Below are positions 16,691 through 24,923 of a DNA stretch of 51,039 nucleotides, in pieces. Numbering within the stretch: position 1 is the first letter of the stretch; every line of letters begins with the position of its first letter. The DNA is from Eubacteriales bacterium (lineage in GTDB: Bacteria; Bacillota; Clostridia; Christensenellales; Aristaeellaceae): the NCBI GenBank assembly GCA_028701335.1, contig JAQVQY010000003.1:1-51039 (forward strand). The letters run 5' to 3'. The position numbers were made by a program, and so were the translations under genes. Below the pieces are notes generated by a model. The model was given only the letters and a program-made list of their open reading frames with translations. It was not told the DNA's origin and did not search any database.

Positions 16691-17653
16691 TTAATAGGGA
16701 GCGTCAGGGGTGATGCCCTTGGAATCCAGCCACTCCTGGTAGTTGGTGTAGTCCAGGTTGGACGGGGGAACGATGGTGCGCATGGGCACTTCTTCACCCT
16801 TGATCAGCTGATCAACGATTTCCAGGCAGGTGATCATCATGTAGGGGTCATAGGTCTGGGAAGAGACCCACATCTGGTCTTTGTATTCGTCCATGAGGGG
16901 GAAGTACTTCTGCGCGCCGCCGCCGCCGGTGATGGCTTTGATCTGGCCCATGCGGCCGCTTTCCACGATCGCCTGGATCAGGCCGATGGACATTTCATCG
17001 TCCGTGGAGTACACGGCGTCGATCTCGGGATTGGCGGTGAGGATGTCGGTCATCAGCGCCAGGCCCACCTCGGGGGAGCCGTTCTCCGCGCCGTACTCTT
17101 CAAGGATCTCAAGGTCGGGATACTTTTCTTCGACGGTGTCGCGGAAGCCCTGGACGCGCTCGGCGAAGATGGCGCCGTAGGCCGGGATGGACACGATGAC
17201 GACCTTGCCCTTGCCGCCGGTCTTCTCAGCGATGTAGTCGGCGCCCATTACGCCCATCTGCCTGTTGTCGCCCGCGACATAGTAGTAGGTCTCAGGATCC
17301 AGGCCCGTCAGGGTGCGGTCATAGTTGACCAGGACGATGCCGGCATCGATCACGCGCTGCGCCGCCGTGGCCAGGGTGTCGTTGAAGGGGAACAGGACAA
17401 CATAGTCGCATTCCTGCTGGATGAAAACGTCCAGGGCGTCCGCCTGCTCCGCTTCGCTGTTGGAAACGGTCATCATGTAGTTGAGGCCGAGCCTGTCAGC
17501 GGTGGCTTTGGCGGCCCATTCAACCGCGGCCACCCAGCCTGTCGGGTTGTAGGGGACGGAGATGCCGACCAGGGGTTTCTCTTCGGCGGCCGCAAAGCTT
17601 AACAGCCCGGTGGCGAGGAAGAGAACGAGCAAGAGGGATACGATTTTCTTCAT
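16691..17653 (-). CDS. Sugar ABC transporter substrate-binding protein (RbsB type)
   Basis: This 320-residue exported protein has a signal peptide: MKK, a leucine-rich core, and a cleavage region with Ala-Ala-Glu at about residue 24. The mature part is a type I periplasmic-binding-protein fold (Peripla_BP_4), with features such as VLFPFNDT and the hinge-region sequence VYSTDDEMSIGLIQA. No lipobox Cys follows the signal peptide, unlike most monoderm binding proteins, so it should be released or held by another route. It heads the importer operon, which is led by a near-consensus promoter at 17756-17784. The ligand is predicted to be a sugar from the CUT2 context. Confidence 0.93.
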   Translation of the reverse strand: MKKIVSLLLVLFLATGLLSFAAAEEKPLVGISVPYNPTGWVAAVEWAAKATADRLGLNYMMTVSNSEAEQADALDVFIQQECDYVVLFPFNDTLATAAQRVIDAGIVLVNYDRTLTGLDPETYYYVAGDNRQMGVMGADYIAEKTGGKGKVVIVSIPAYGAIFAERVQGFRDTVEEKYPDLEILEEYGAENGSPEVGLALMTDILTANPEIDAVYSTDDEMSIGLIQAIVESGRMGQIKAITGGGGAQKYFPLMDEYKDQMWVSSQTYDPYMMITCLEIVDQLIKGEEVPMRTIVPPSNLDYTNYQEWLDSKGITPDAPY

Positions 17654-17755
17654 GTGGGGGTCCTCCTTCTATTATCATTCATGCCCTTCTCGGACAAGAA
17701 TTTCGGTGAAACCGGGTGGTCTGAGGCCTTCAGCGATGATGTTTTTTACACGGGA

Positions 17756-17784
17756 ATTGTAATTCATATCATCCGGGCTGTCAA
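17756..17784 (-). promoter_or_regulatory. Strong sigma-A promoter of the Rbs-like operon
   Basis: On the minus strand TTGACA (17784-17779) and TACAAT (17761-17756) are separated by exactly 17 bases. Transcription would start near 17748, giving a leader of about 95 bases before the binding-protein gene. Confidence 0.8.
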
Positions 17785-17874
17785 GCAAAAACGTGGCGTT
17801 TTGAGTCATTTGCGGCAAAATCGCGTCCTTTTCGCCAGCCAACGACAGACTTCGACAACAAAGCAATGCTCCGC

Positions 17875-19407
17875 TCAGCCTTCCCCGGCGCCGGCGGATA
17901 AGGGATGCTTTTGGTAATGCGCGCTGGTGCCCTCCAGCGCGTCCAGATAGGCCGCGCAGTAAGGCTGGTAAGCCTGGTGAGCGCCGGGATCCGGCCGGAA
18001 CTCTTCCCCGGGCGATAATGCCGCCTGGATGGGCCGGCGGTAGTCATCAAGGAGGCCTGTGCCAATCCCCGCGATGACGGCGCTTCCGATCAGCGCGGTC
18101 TCCCCCGTTTTGAGCGTTGAGGCGTGAACGGACAGCACATCGGATTTGATCTGGTTGAACAGCCCGGACTGGGCGCCGCCGCCCACAATCAGCATGTTCC
18201 CAAAGGGCTCCTCGGGGTACAGGTTTTTTAGCACGTCCAGGTAATAGGCATACTCATAGGCGATGCCCTCCCGGATGGCCCGGTAGAGATGGGCGCGGGT
18301 GTGCCTGAAATCCAGCCCCATGAAGCTGCCTTTCAAATTGGGATTGCTGGGCAGCACCCGTCCGGAAAAGTGGGGGATGAAGAGGAGCCCTTCGCTGCCG
18401 GGCGAAAGCGCGGCTGCCTCCCGGTCCAGCTCATCATAGCTGGCGTGGGGGGTGCCGGTGAGTTCGTTGCGGAACCAGCGCAGGCACATCCCGCCGCCGT
18501 TGATGTAGGCAAGCGGGAGGAACAGGCCGTCCACGGGGCTGCGCATCATCACCATGGTTTTGTGCCGTGTGTCAGGTACATAGCGGTCCACCACGCTGCA
18601 CAGCACGGAGGCGGTGCCGGCGCAGTCCAGCAGCCTGCCCGGCTCAAACATGCCGGTGCCAAAGGTGCTGGCGGCGGTATCGCCGCAGCCCGCCACCACC
18701 GGGATCCCCTCCGCCAGGCCGCAGCGCTCCGCCATCGCCCTCTGCAACTTTCCAACCACCTCAAAGGGCGAGACGATGCGCGCCATTTTATCTTCGGCGA
18801 TGCCGAAGGTTTCCAGCAGTTCAGGCGACCAGCGTTTGTGCCGGTTGTCCGACAGGCAGGAAAAGTGGAGGTGCGTATAATCAAAGTAAGATTCCTGAGC
18901 GTTCAAGCCGCACAGCCTGCCGACAATGTAGGTGTGGGGCAGCACGAACTTGGCGGTGTTCTTGTATTGTTCGGGATGGTTTTCCTTAAGCCAGAGGATC
19001 TTGGGCCCATGCACATAGGTGGCGGGGCCTCCGGACAACTGGATAACGCGCTCGCCGGCCAGGGCGTTCATCTTTTCCATCTGCGGGCCGCAGCGCATGT
19101 CCAGCCAGGAATCATAGGGGGTGGAGGCCTCCCCATTTGCTGCGATGCCCATGATACCGGCCATCTGGCCATCCAGGCCCAGGCCGGCCACATCGCCGGG
19201 AGCGATGCCCGAGCGGGACATGAGCAGGCTGATAGCTTCGCAGCACTCCCGGAGCATCTCCTCCGGTTCCTGCCAAACCACGCCGGGCTCGGGGGATATC
19301 AGCCTGGAGGGGATAAAGGCGGTATCCAACATGCGGATATTTTGGTCAAAAACCGCCGCTTTGGTTCCCTGGGTCCCAATGTCCACGCTGACAATGTAAT
19401 CACTCAT
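17875..19407 (-). CDS. FGGY-family carbohydrate kinase (xylulokinase-like)
   Basis: This 511-residue ATP-dependent sugar kinase has the FGGY two-domain fold. The ATP-phosphate loop VDIGTQGTKAAVFD is at about 6-19. A GLDGQM element is near 75, and the second-domain motifs are CAGTAS and VGGGAQSGLFNQI. It is most like xylulokinases, but FGGY specificity is not readable from sequence. ATG 19407 follows GAGGTAGG. A longer start at 19473 would run through the divergent promoter region and is less likely. It is transcribed divergently from the DeoR regulator at 19539, so that regulator probably controls it. It may phosphorylate the sugar delivered by the adjacent importer. Confidence 0.9.
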   Translation of the reverse strand: MSDYIVSVDIGTQGTKAAVFDQNIRMLDTAFIPSRLISPEPGVVWQEPEEMLRECCEAISLLMSRSGIAPGDVAGLGLDGQMAGIMGIAANGEASTPYDSWLDMRCGPQMEKMNALAGERVIQLSGGPATYVHGPKILWLKENHPEQYKNTAKFVLPHTYIVGRLCGLNAQESYFDYTHLHFSCLSDNRHKRWSPELLETFGIAEDKMARIVSPFEVVGKLQRAMAERCGLAEGIPVVAGCGDTAASTFGTGMFEPGRLLDCAGTASVLCSVVDRYVPDTRHKTMVMMRSPVDGLFLPLAYINGGGMCLRWFRNELTGTPHASYDELDREAAALSPGSEGLLFIPHFSGRVLPSNPNLKGSFMGLDFRHTRAHLYRAIREGIAYEYAYYLDVLKNLYPEEPFGNMLIVGGGAQSGLFNQIKSDVLSVHASTLKTGETALIGSAVIAGIGTGLLDDYRRPIQAALSPGEEFRPDPGAHQAYQPYCAAYLDALEGTSAHYQKHPLSAGAGEG

Positions 19408-19463
19408 CTTGCCTACCTCGTTGGTCTTGCCTTTCCCGGTTTCGTTTGGAACCGGGAAAGTCC

Positions 19464-19493
19464 TTGAAATCAAACCCCGGATAGGGGTATAAT
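19464..19493 (+). promoter_or_regulatory. Putative promoter of the DeoR regulator gene
   Basis: TTGAAA at 19464-19469 and a perfect TATAAT at 19488-19493 are 18 bases apart. It lies about 45 bases before ATG 19539, in the kinase/regulator divergent gap. Confidence 0.65.
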
Positions 19494-19538
19494 CACATCA
19501 CATTTACCAAAAACGACCAGGAAAGCAAGAGGGTTTCC

Positions 19539-20336
19539 ATGAAAGATTCCAGGGCTCCTGCCCGCACGCTCTTTGCCGAGGAGCGCCACGCGGAGATTCT
19601 CAACATGCTCCAGGAGAAGGCCAAAATTCATGTTTCCGACCTGTGCGAGCACTTTTCCGTCTCCCCGGCCACCATCCGCAATGACCTAAGGGACCTGGAG
19701 AGCCGCCAGCTGCTCAAGCGCACCCACGGCGGCGCGATCCCCCTTGAGAAAGCCGCCTTTGAGCCCACCACCAGCATCAAACGCGTGGGGAACCGGGAAC
19801 GGAAGCGGCGCATCGCGGCTTATGCGGCCACCCTGGTGGAGGATGGAGACACAATCGCCCTTGACGCGGGCACCACCACCATGGAACTGGCCCGGCTCCT
19901 TGCCCAGCGCAGCCAGCTCACCATCCTGACAAATGACGTGCGCATCGCGTCCTACCTGGAGCAAAACAGCACGCTGACGGTGGTGTTGATCGGCGGCATC
20001 CTGCGCCACGGCCTGGGCTGTACGGTGGGGCCGATCGCCACAGCGGCCATCAGCCAGCTGAGCGTGGACAAGGCCTTCCTGGGGACCAACGCCTTCTCCA
20101 TCGAGAAGGGCTTTTCAACGCCCGACCTTCAGCAGGCTGAGGTGAAGCGCGCGCTGATCAGCTGCGCGTCGGAAACCATTGTGCTCTGCGACAGCTCCAA
20201 GTTCGGCAGGATCAGCTTTGTCAAGTTCGCCTCTATCGGTGAGGTGGACCGGCTGATCACCGACCAGGACGTCAGCCCGAACGTTGCCGCCAGCATGGGA
20301 GAGATGCAGGACACGCTGGAGTTCAACGCCGTCTGA
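19539..20336 (+). CDS. DeoR/GlpR family transcriptional regulator
   Basis: This 265-residue regulator has a DeoR-type helix-turn-helix at about 15-60, where SPATIRNDLRDLES and the conserved THGGA stretch are visible. The effector-binding domain follows, with ALDAGTTT (sugar-phosphate binding) near 109-116 and GGILRHG near 152. Such regulators usually repress a nearby operon and release DNA on binding a phosphorylated sugar. It is divergent from the FGGY kinase at 17875-19407, and its 3' end lies 15 bases from the convergent isomerase gene. It most likely controls the kinase and perhaps the importer downstream. Confidence 0.9.
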   Translation: MKDSRAPARTLFAEERHAEILNMLQEKAKIHVSDLCEHFSVSPATIRNDLRDLESRQLLKRTHGGAIPLEKAAFEPTTSIKRVGNRERKRRIAAYAATLVEDGDTIALDAGTTTMELARLLAQRSQLTILTNDVRIASYLEQNSTLTVVLIGGILRHGLGCTVGPIATAAISQLSVDKAFLGTNAFSIEKGFSTPDLQQAEVKRALISCASETIVLCDSSKFGRISFVKFASIGEVDRLITDQDVSPNVAASMGEMQDTLEFNAV

Positions 20337-20351
20337 TCAGGCGTAGCATTT

Positions 20352-21692
20352 TCAGATGACCTCCAGCTCAAAGCCAAACACCTTGGCAGCCTGAACCAAA
20401 AGCGGCACCACGTCCCCCTGGATGATGATCTGGTGGTGGGAGGAAAGGCTTTCCATCACCTGGTGGCCGCTGTCATGCTTGTAGCGCAGCAGGCAGCCGT
20501 TGCGGCAGTCTGAGCCAGGGTACTGAACATAATCCTCAATGGCGGCCTGAACGACCGTCATTTTTTTCATGTCCGTGTGCAGCTTGGCCAGGGTGACCGG
20601 GCCTTCCGCCATCCGGCAGTCCATCATCACCGCATCCGGGTTTACGATTTCCAGGACGCTTGGCTTTAATGTCCAGTGCGTGCAGAAGCTCTGGGGCGCC
20701 AGGCCGAAGTAGCCGCAGTGGACGCCCAGGGCGTGATGATCCGGGTCCTTTACCTGGGGGAAGGTGTCGATCTTCTCGTGCTTGAGCGCCGCCATGCCCA
20801 TCAGGAAGGGATAGATGTTGGTCATCATCATGGGGCGGCGGAGGGTTGAATAGAGGATGAACTTGCTGATGAGCGTCAGCGTGTCCCCCTCGCAGGCCCA
20901 GATGATGTGGTCATACTCATACATCCAGTTCCAGGCCAGGCAGGGGGTCGTCTGGGAATGGAAGGATTCGTTGAGGCAGTTGCTGCCCACACCCGAGATG
21001 CCGCCGATTTCATCCATGACGTCCTTTACGGCCATGTAAAGCTTGACGGCCTTGAGGATGCGGCTGATGTCCAGGCCTTCGGTGGGCACTTTCCGCTCTC
21101 CCCACAGCTTCAGCGCGTCCCCGTCCGGGATCGCCTGGGCCTTCAGGTTGACCTCTTTCCAGCTGCGGTAGATGATCTCAAGCCCGAAAGCCTTTTCAAT
21201 CCGGCTGGTGCTCTCCTTCTCCCACCAATAGAAACGCTTGAAGATGTTGGCCTGCATGCCCTCGCCGGGATCGTCCTGGAACATGAGGAAGCGCATGCCC
21301 TCCCGCATCTCCCGCCTGGCCGCCAGCGCACGCATGATGACCCGCGCCATCTCCTCATTGTAGGGGGAGAGGACGTTGAGCCCCAGGTTTTCCCTGAGGT
21401 AGGCCACGATCTCCCAATCCCACATCTCCACCGTGCCAAAGGCGCTGGAGAGGACCAGGATGGGCAGGTCTATGTGGCTAAAATCCGACCCATGGGAAAA
21501 GACCGAGCCGATCAGCTGGGGGAACAGGCAGGCGTCCGCGCCCCGGGTGTCCAGCTGCTCCAGGGCCTGGACGGGAAGGAATTCCGCCACGTCCCCATAC
21601 ATTTCCTGAAGGAGGCGAAGCTGGCGGTCAAACTCGCCCCGCTCCCGTTCATTGGTTTCGCTCAGCCGCACTGGCAGCAAATTGGCTTTCAT
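20352..21692 (-). CDS. L-fucose/arabinose isomerase-like protein
   Basis: This 446-residue protein resembles the fucose/arabinose isomerase family in overall length and in a C-terminal domain with GVHCGYFGLAP and the Trp-rich middle. The first ~170 residues include a PQLIGSVFSHG stretch. Family members interconvert aldoses and ketoses using a metal ion; I could not verify the metal-ligand set, so the assignment is at fold level. AGGAGGAATT precedes the ATG. It is the last gene of the nine-gene minus-strand operon beginning at 28604. The class II aldolase and rhamnulokinase of the opposite arm would fit its role in a deoxysugar route. Confidence 0.65.
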   Translation of the reverse strand: MKANLLPVRLSETNERERGEFDRQLRLLQEMYGDVAEFLPVQALEQLDTRGADACLFPQLIGSVFSHGSDFSHIDLPILVLSSAFGTVEMWDWEIVAYLRENLGLNVLSPYNEEMARVIMRALAARREMREGMRFLMFQDDPGEGMQANIFKRFYWWEKESTSRIEKAFGLEIIYRSWKEVNLKAQAIPDGDALKLWGERKVPTEGLDISRILKAVKLYMAVKDVMDEIGGISGVGSNCLNESFHSQTTPCLAWNWMYEYDHIIWACEGDTLTLISKFILYSTLRRPMMMTNIYPFLMGMAALKHEKIDTFPQVKDPDHHALGVHCGYFGLAPQSFCTHWTLKPSVLEIVNPDAVMMDCRMAEGPVTLAKLHTDMKKMTVVQAAIEDYVQYPGSDCRNGCLLRYKHDSGHQVMESLSSHHQIIIQGDVVPLLVQAAKVFGFELEVI

Positions 21693-21721
21693 AATTCCTC
21701 CTGATGCTGATGGGCTGGGGC

Positions 21722-22363
21722 TTAAGCCCTGGCCCGGCGCACTTCCTCGATCATCTTTTTGCCGACTTCAACGATTGCGTCATAATCCCCCGTTTTGGCG
21801 CCCCGGGTCAGATCGCTCCCGGCGCCGACGGCCACGGCGCCCGCCTTAATCCATTCTCCGGCGTTCTCCGCCGACACGCCGCCGGTGGGCATCATCCGGG
21901 CCTGGGGAAGGGGCCCGTGGATAGCCCTGATGATGGCGGGGCCAAAGAGGTTGCCGGGGAATATCTTGATAATGTCGGCGCCCGACTCCATGCACTCCAC
22001 GGCTTCCTTCACCGTCATGGCGCCTGCCATGCAGGCGATCTGGTAGCGCAGGCACAGCCGGACGGTTTCCACATTCAGGCAGGGGCTCACCACAAAATGG
22101 GCGCCGGCCAGGATCGCCGCGCGCGCCGTCTCAGGGTCCATGACGGTGCCGGCCCCGATGATGATCTCCTCCGGCTTATAGCGCGCGCTCATGGTGCGGA
22201 TGATGTCCACAGCGCCTGGCACGGTGAAGGTAAATTCAATGCCGATGATGCCGGCTTTGATGCAGGCCTCGGCGATCTTCATCGCCTGCTCGCCGTCCTC
22301 AGCCCTCACCACGGCCACCACGCCGCAGTCCGTCAGCCTCTTCAATACTTCCAGCTTGTTCAT
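21722..22363 (-). CDS. KDPG/KHG aldolase family protein
   Basis: This 213-residue class I aldolase shows the hallmarks of 2-keto-3-deoxy-6-phosphogluconate aldolase: a Glu in GIEFT (about residue 42), a GAGTV motif, and the Schiff-base Lys in IIKIFPG (about 133), with a late PTGGV phosphate-binding segment. It cleaves 2-keto-3-deoxy sugar acids (phosphorylated or not) to pyruvate plus an aldehyde. It stands between the hydroxyacid dehydrogenase and the isomerase-like gene. No KDG kinase or obvious dehydratase is in the operon, so the exact substrate is open. Confidence 0.9.
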   Translation of the reverse strand: MNKLEVLKRLTDCGVVAVVRAEDGEQAMKIAEACIKAGIIGIEFTFTVPGAVDIIRTMSARYKPEEIIIGAGTVMDPETARAAILAGAHFVVSPCLNVETVRLCLRYQIACMAGAMTVKEAVECMESGADIIKIFPGNLFGPAIIRAIHGPLPQARMMPTGGVSAENAGEWIKAGAVAVGAGSDLTRGAKTGDYDAIVEVGKKMIEEVRRARA

Positions 22364-22384
22364 CTCTTCAGCCTCACTTCTTCC

Positions 22385-23338
22385 TTATTGGATGACGCAG
22401 GGGCAAAATTCGCCCTTCAGCACGGCGATGGCATTCTGGACGGCCATCATCCCCATGTTCCTGACAGCCTCCGCCGTATGCGCTCCGGTATGCGGGGTGA
22501 AGACCACGCGGGGCAGGCCCTTGAGCGGCGAATCCACTAGGGGCTCCTGCTCGAAGGCGTCCAGGCCCAGCCCCCGGAGTTTGCCAGAGCGGATGGCGGC
22601 AGCGCAGGCTTCCTCATCCAGCAGGCCGCCCCGGGCGGTGTTGATGATAATGGCCCCGTCCTTCATCCGCGCGATGCTTCCGCCATTTATCATGTGCCGG
22701 GTGATGTCCGTCAATGGCACATGCAGGGAAATGACATCGCTGTTTTCCAGCAGCCCGTCCAATCCCATGGCAGTGATGCCATGATTCTTGGCAAATGCCG
22801 CGTCAAGATAAGGGTCACTGGCCAAAACCCGCATCTCAAAAGCGGCGGCCCTTATCGCCAGCTTCTTCCCAATGGCGCCAAGGCCCACGATGCCAAGGGT
22901 TTTCCCCGCCAGCTCCATGCCGTCGCTGCGGGGCCACCGGCCTTCCTGTACGGCGGCGTGCAGTTCCGGGATGTTCCGGGCTGAGGAGAGCATCAGGGCG
23001 AAGGCCAGCTCACACACCGCCGTGGCGTTGGCGCCGGGCGTGTTGGTGACCGTGATGCCGCGCTTTTTGCAGGCATTCAGGTCCACCCGGTCGGTCCCCG
23101 CGCCGTAGCGGGAGATGACCTTCAGGCTCTCCGGCATGGCGGCCACGACCTCAGCCGTGATGTAGTCCACGCCCGCGATGTAGCCGTCAGCGCCCTCAAG
23201 GCGGCTTAAGAGTTCCTGCCCCTTTAAGGGGACGCCCAGGTCGTTGTAGGCCACCTCATCAGCGAATGACTCCAGAAGCTTTCTGGCGTCAGCGTTTTCC
23301 GGCTTTCCAAAGGAGGTGGGAGTGACCAGGATCTTCAT
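22385..23338 (-). CDS. D-2-hydroxyacid dehydrogenase
   Basis: This 317-residue NAD-dependent dehydrogenase belongs to the phosphoglycerate/2-hydroxyacid dehydrogenase family. Visible elements are GLGAIGKKLA (nucleotide binding, about 150-160), the catalytic Arg in NTARGG, Glu in FEQEP and His in TPHTGAHT. The annotation as 3-phosphoglycerate dehydrogenase often given to such proteins is not justified by context. In a sugar operon it more likely interconverts a 2-keto acid and a 2-hydroxy acid. It lies 3 bases after the cupin phosphoglucose isomerase, so they are coupled. Confidence 0.9.
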   Translation of the reverse strand: MKILVTPTSFGKPENADARKLLESFADEVAYNDLGVPLKGQELLSRLEGADGYIAGVDYITAEVVAAMPESLKVISRYGAGTDRVDLNACKKRGITVTNTPGANATAVCELAFALMLSSARNIPELHAAVQEGRWPRSDGMELAGKTLGIVGLGAIGKKLAIRAAAFEMRVLASDPYLDAAFAKNHGITAMGLDGLLENSDVISLHVPLTDITRHMINGGSIARMKDGAIIINTARGGLLDEEACAAAIRSGKLRGLGLDAFEQEPLVDSPLKGLPRVVFTPHTGAHTAEAVRNMGMMAVQNAIAVLKGEFCPCVIQ

Positions 23339-23341
23339 GGA

Positions 23342-23944
23342 TCAGGCCCACAGGGGGTTGTCGATGATGGCGGGCTGCCCCTTTTCTTCCACAAGGAGCT
23401 TCCGGTATCCTTTGGTCTCGATGCTGCCATAGTCATGCCCCGCGTCCGCCCGGAACACATAGAAGGTGACCAGCGGCTCAACCGGGCTCACATTGATGCT
23501 GCGGTGCGCGTAACGGGCCGGCACATAGACGGCCTTGCCCGCTTCCAGCGCCAGCGCTCGCCAGTCGCCCTCCGGGTTTTCCATCATCATATAGCCCTGG
23601 CCGCTGAGGCAGTAATAAACCTCCGCCGTTTCCAGGATGGTGTGGAAGTGCCCCTTTGTCATGTGGTATTCGTTCCCAACCTTGCCGGGGTAAAGGATGC
23701 TGCAGCCGAAGGCCAGGTCGCCGGGCTTCTCCGGCGCCGGGAGGCCATGGAACTCATACACCAGTTTGTCTCCCTGCGCCAGCAGGGCGTCATGGGCTTT
23801 CCTGTCATGGTACATGCCCTTCATCTGGCTCAGGTACCGCTTGCCGGTGTCCACTGAGGAGGACAGGCCTGTCTTCAGATCAAAATCCAGGGTGAACCCT
23901 TTTTCGAAGTCCAGCGGCGATGTGCCGGGGCCAAAGTCTTTCAT
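23342..23944 (-). CDS. Cupin-type glucose-6-phosphate isomerase
   Basis: This is a 200-residue single-domain cupin of the archaeal-type phosphoglucose isomerase family (GPI, Pfam PF06560). The metal-binding set is visible as H in EYHMTKGHFH (about 93-99), a Glu about seven residues on, and a later His in PARYAHR. In archaea and a few bacteria this metal enzyme isomerises glucose-6-phosphate and fructose-6-phosphate. AAGGAGG precedes ATG 23944. Here it may isomerise another aldose phosphate made in the pathway. It is tightly packed between the shikimate-dehydrogenase-like and hydroxyacid dehydrogenase genes. Confidence 0.85.
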   Translation of the reverse strand: MKDFGPGTSPLDFEKGFTLDFDLKTGLSSSVDTGKRYLSQMKGMYHDRKAHDALLAQGDKLVYEFHGLPAPEKPGDLAFGCSILYPGKVGNEYHMTKGHFHTILETAEVYYCLSGQGYMMMENPEGDWRALALEAGKAVYVPARYAHRSINVSPVEPLVTFYVFRADAGHDYGSIETKGYRKLLVEEKGQPAIIDNPLWA

Positions 23945-23954
23945 GAGCGCCTCC

Positions 23955-24899
23955 TTATGCTTCTGAAGCGATTTTGCTTAAGCGGTACAGCAGTTCACCG
24001 CGGATTTCCCGGTGGATAACCTCGGCGATCACCTGGGTCCAGCCGTAGATGAAGTACATCCAGCCGTCCTCAATCAGAAGGTTTCGACTCTTTTCCTGGC
24101 GGCGCGCCTGGTGCATGAACTCCAGGCTTCCCCGGTAGTTGATCTCCCACACCAGGGCGTCCTCCGGAAAGGGCACACCATCGCTGATGGGGGAGCCGGG
24201 CCGGTCCTTACCCAGGCCGGTGGCGTTGACGATCAGGGAACTCCCTGGCATGCCTTTTAGCACCTCGTCGTTTTGCCAGGTTTCCGGCGTCAGCCGGTAC
24301 GCCATCTGAACGCTTCCGCGGTTGAGCTTTTCGCAGATCTCCCTGAGGGAATCAAGCCGCGGCTGGCTGCGGTTGCATACGGTGATTTTCCGCGGCTGGT
24401 TTCCCGCGAAATCCTCCCTTAAGAAATACGCGCACATGGAGATGGCGCTGCCGCCGGCCCCCATGATCATGACCTCAGCCTCCGAGTGGTCCCGCCAGTG
24501 GTTTTCGGGGATAAACTCCTCCATGGCCATTCCGCAGGTGATGGGGTCCTTGGCGTGCCCCCGGAGCAGTATCCCGTCCGGCGACTTTGAAATGGAGGAA
24601 AGCTCGGAGAAAGCCAGGGCGTAGGGATCCAGGAAGTCAAACAGGTCCCGGGCTGCCAGGTAAAGGTCGATTTTGTGGGTGGTGACCAGCGCGCCTTTTG
24701 AGCGCGGGTCTTCCTTGATGAAGCGCACCGCCTCCTGGTAGGCCTCCGGCTCCGCGTGGATGGGCAGGTCGATGCCCTTGATCTCAAGGTCTATGCCCAT
24801 CGCTTCCATCCACCTGGGAAAGACCTTCATGATGGAGGATTTCCCGGTGGTGACGCCGATGAAATACATGGTGTCCCGTTCTGCCTTCTGGTACATCAT
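23955..24899 (-). CDS. Shikimate dehydrogenase-like oxidoreductase
   Basis: This 314-residue protein has the shikimate/quinate dehydrogenase two-domain arrangement: a substrate domain with TTGKSS (about 15) and ALVTTHKIDL carrying the family Lys, then a Rossmann domain with MGAGGSAIS (about 145-153) and CNRSQPRLDSL. A conventional aroE role is doubtful because it lies inside a carbohydrate operon. Similar AroE-like proteins occur in other sugar and cyclitol catabolic clusters. The start is taken at ATG 24899, with AAAGGGA upstream; a TTG at 24917 and an ATG at 24896 are alternatives. Confidence 0.75.
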   Translation of the reverse strand: MMYQKAERDTMYFIGVTTGKSSIMKVFPRWMEAMGIDLEIKGIDLPIHAEPEAYQEAVRFIKEDPRSKGALVTTHKIDLYLAARDLFDFLDPYALAFSELSSISKSPDGILLRGHAKDPITCGMAMEEFIPENHWRDHSEAEVMIMGAGGSAISMCAYFLREDFAGNQPRKITVCNRSQPRLDSLREICEKLNRGSVQMAYRLTPETWQNDEVLKGMPGSSLIVNATGLGKDRPGSPISDGVPFPEDALVWEINYRGSLEFMHQARRQEKSRNLLIEDGWMYFIYGWTQVIAEVIHREIRGELLYRLSKIASEA

Positions 24900-24923
24900 C
24901 CATTCCCTTTCAAGCAAAATTAA

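Noticed and set aside
18289..19467. Plus-strand open frame of 392 codons
   Set aside because: Antisense to the FGGY kinase with all its motifs; a composition artefact.
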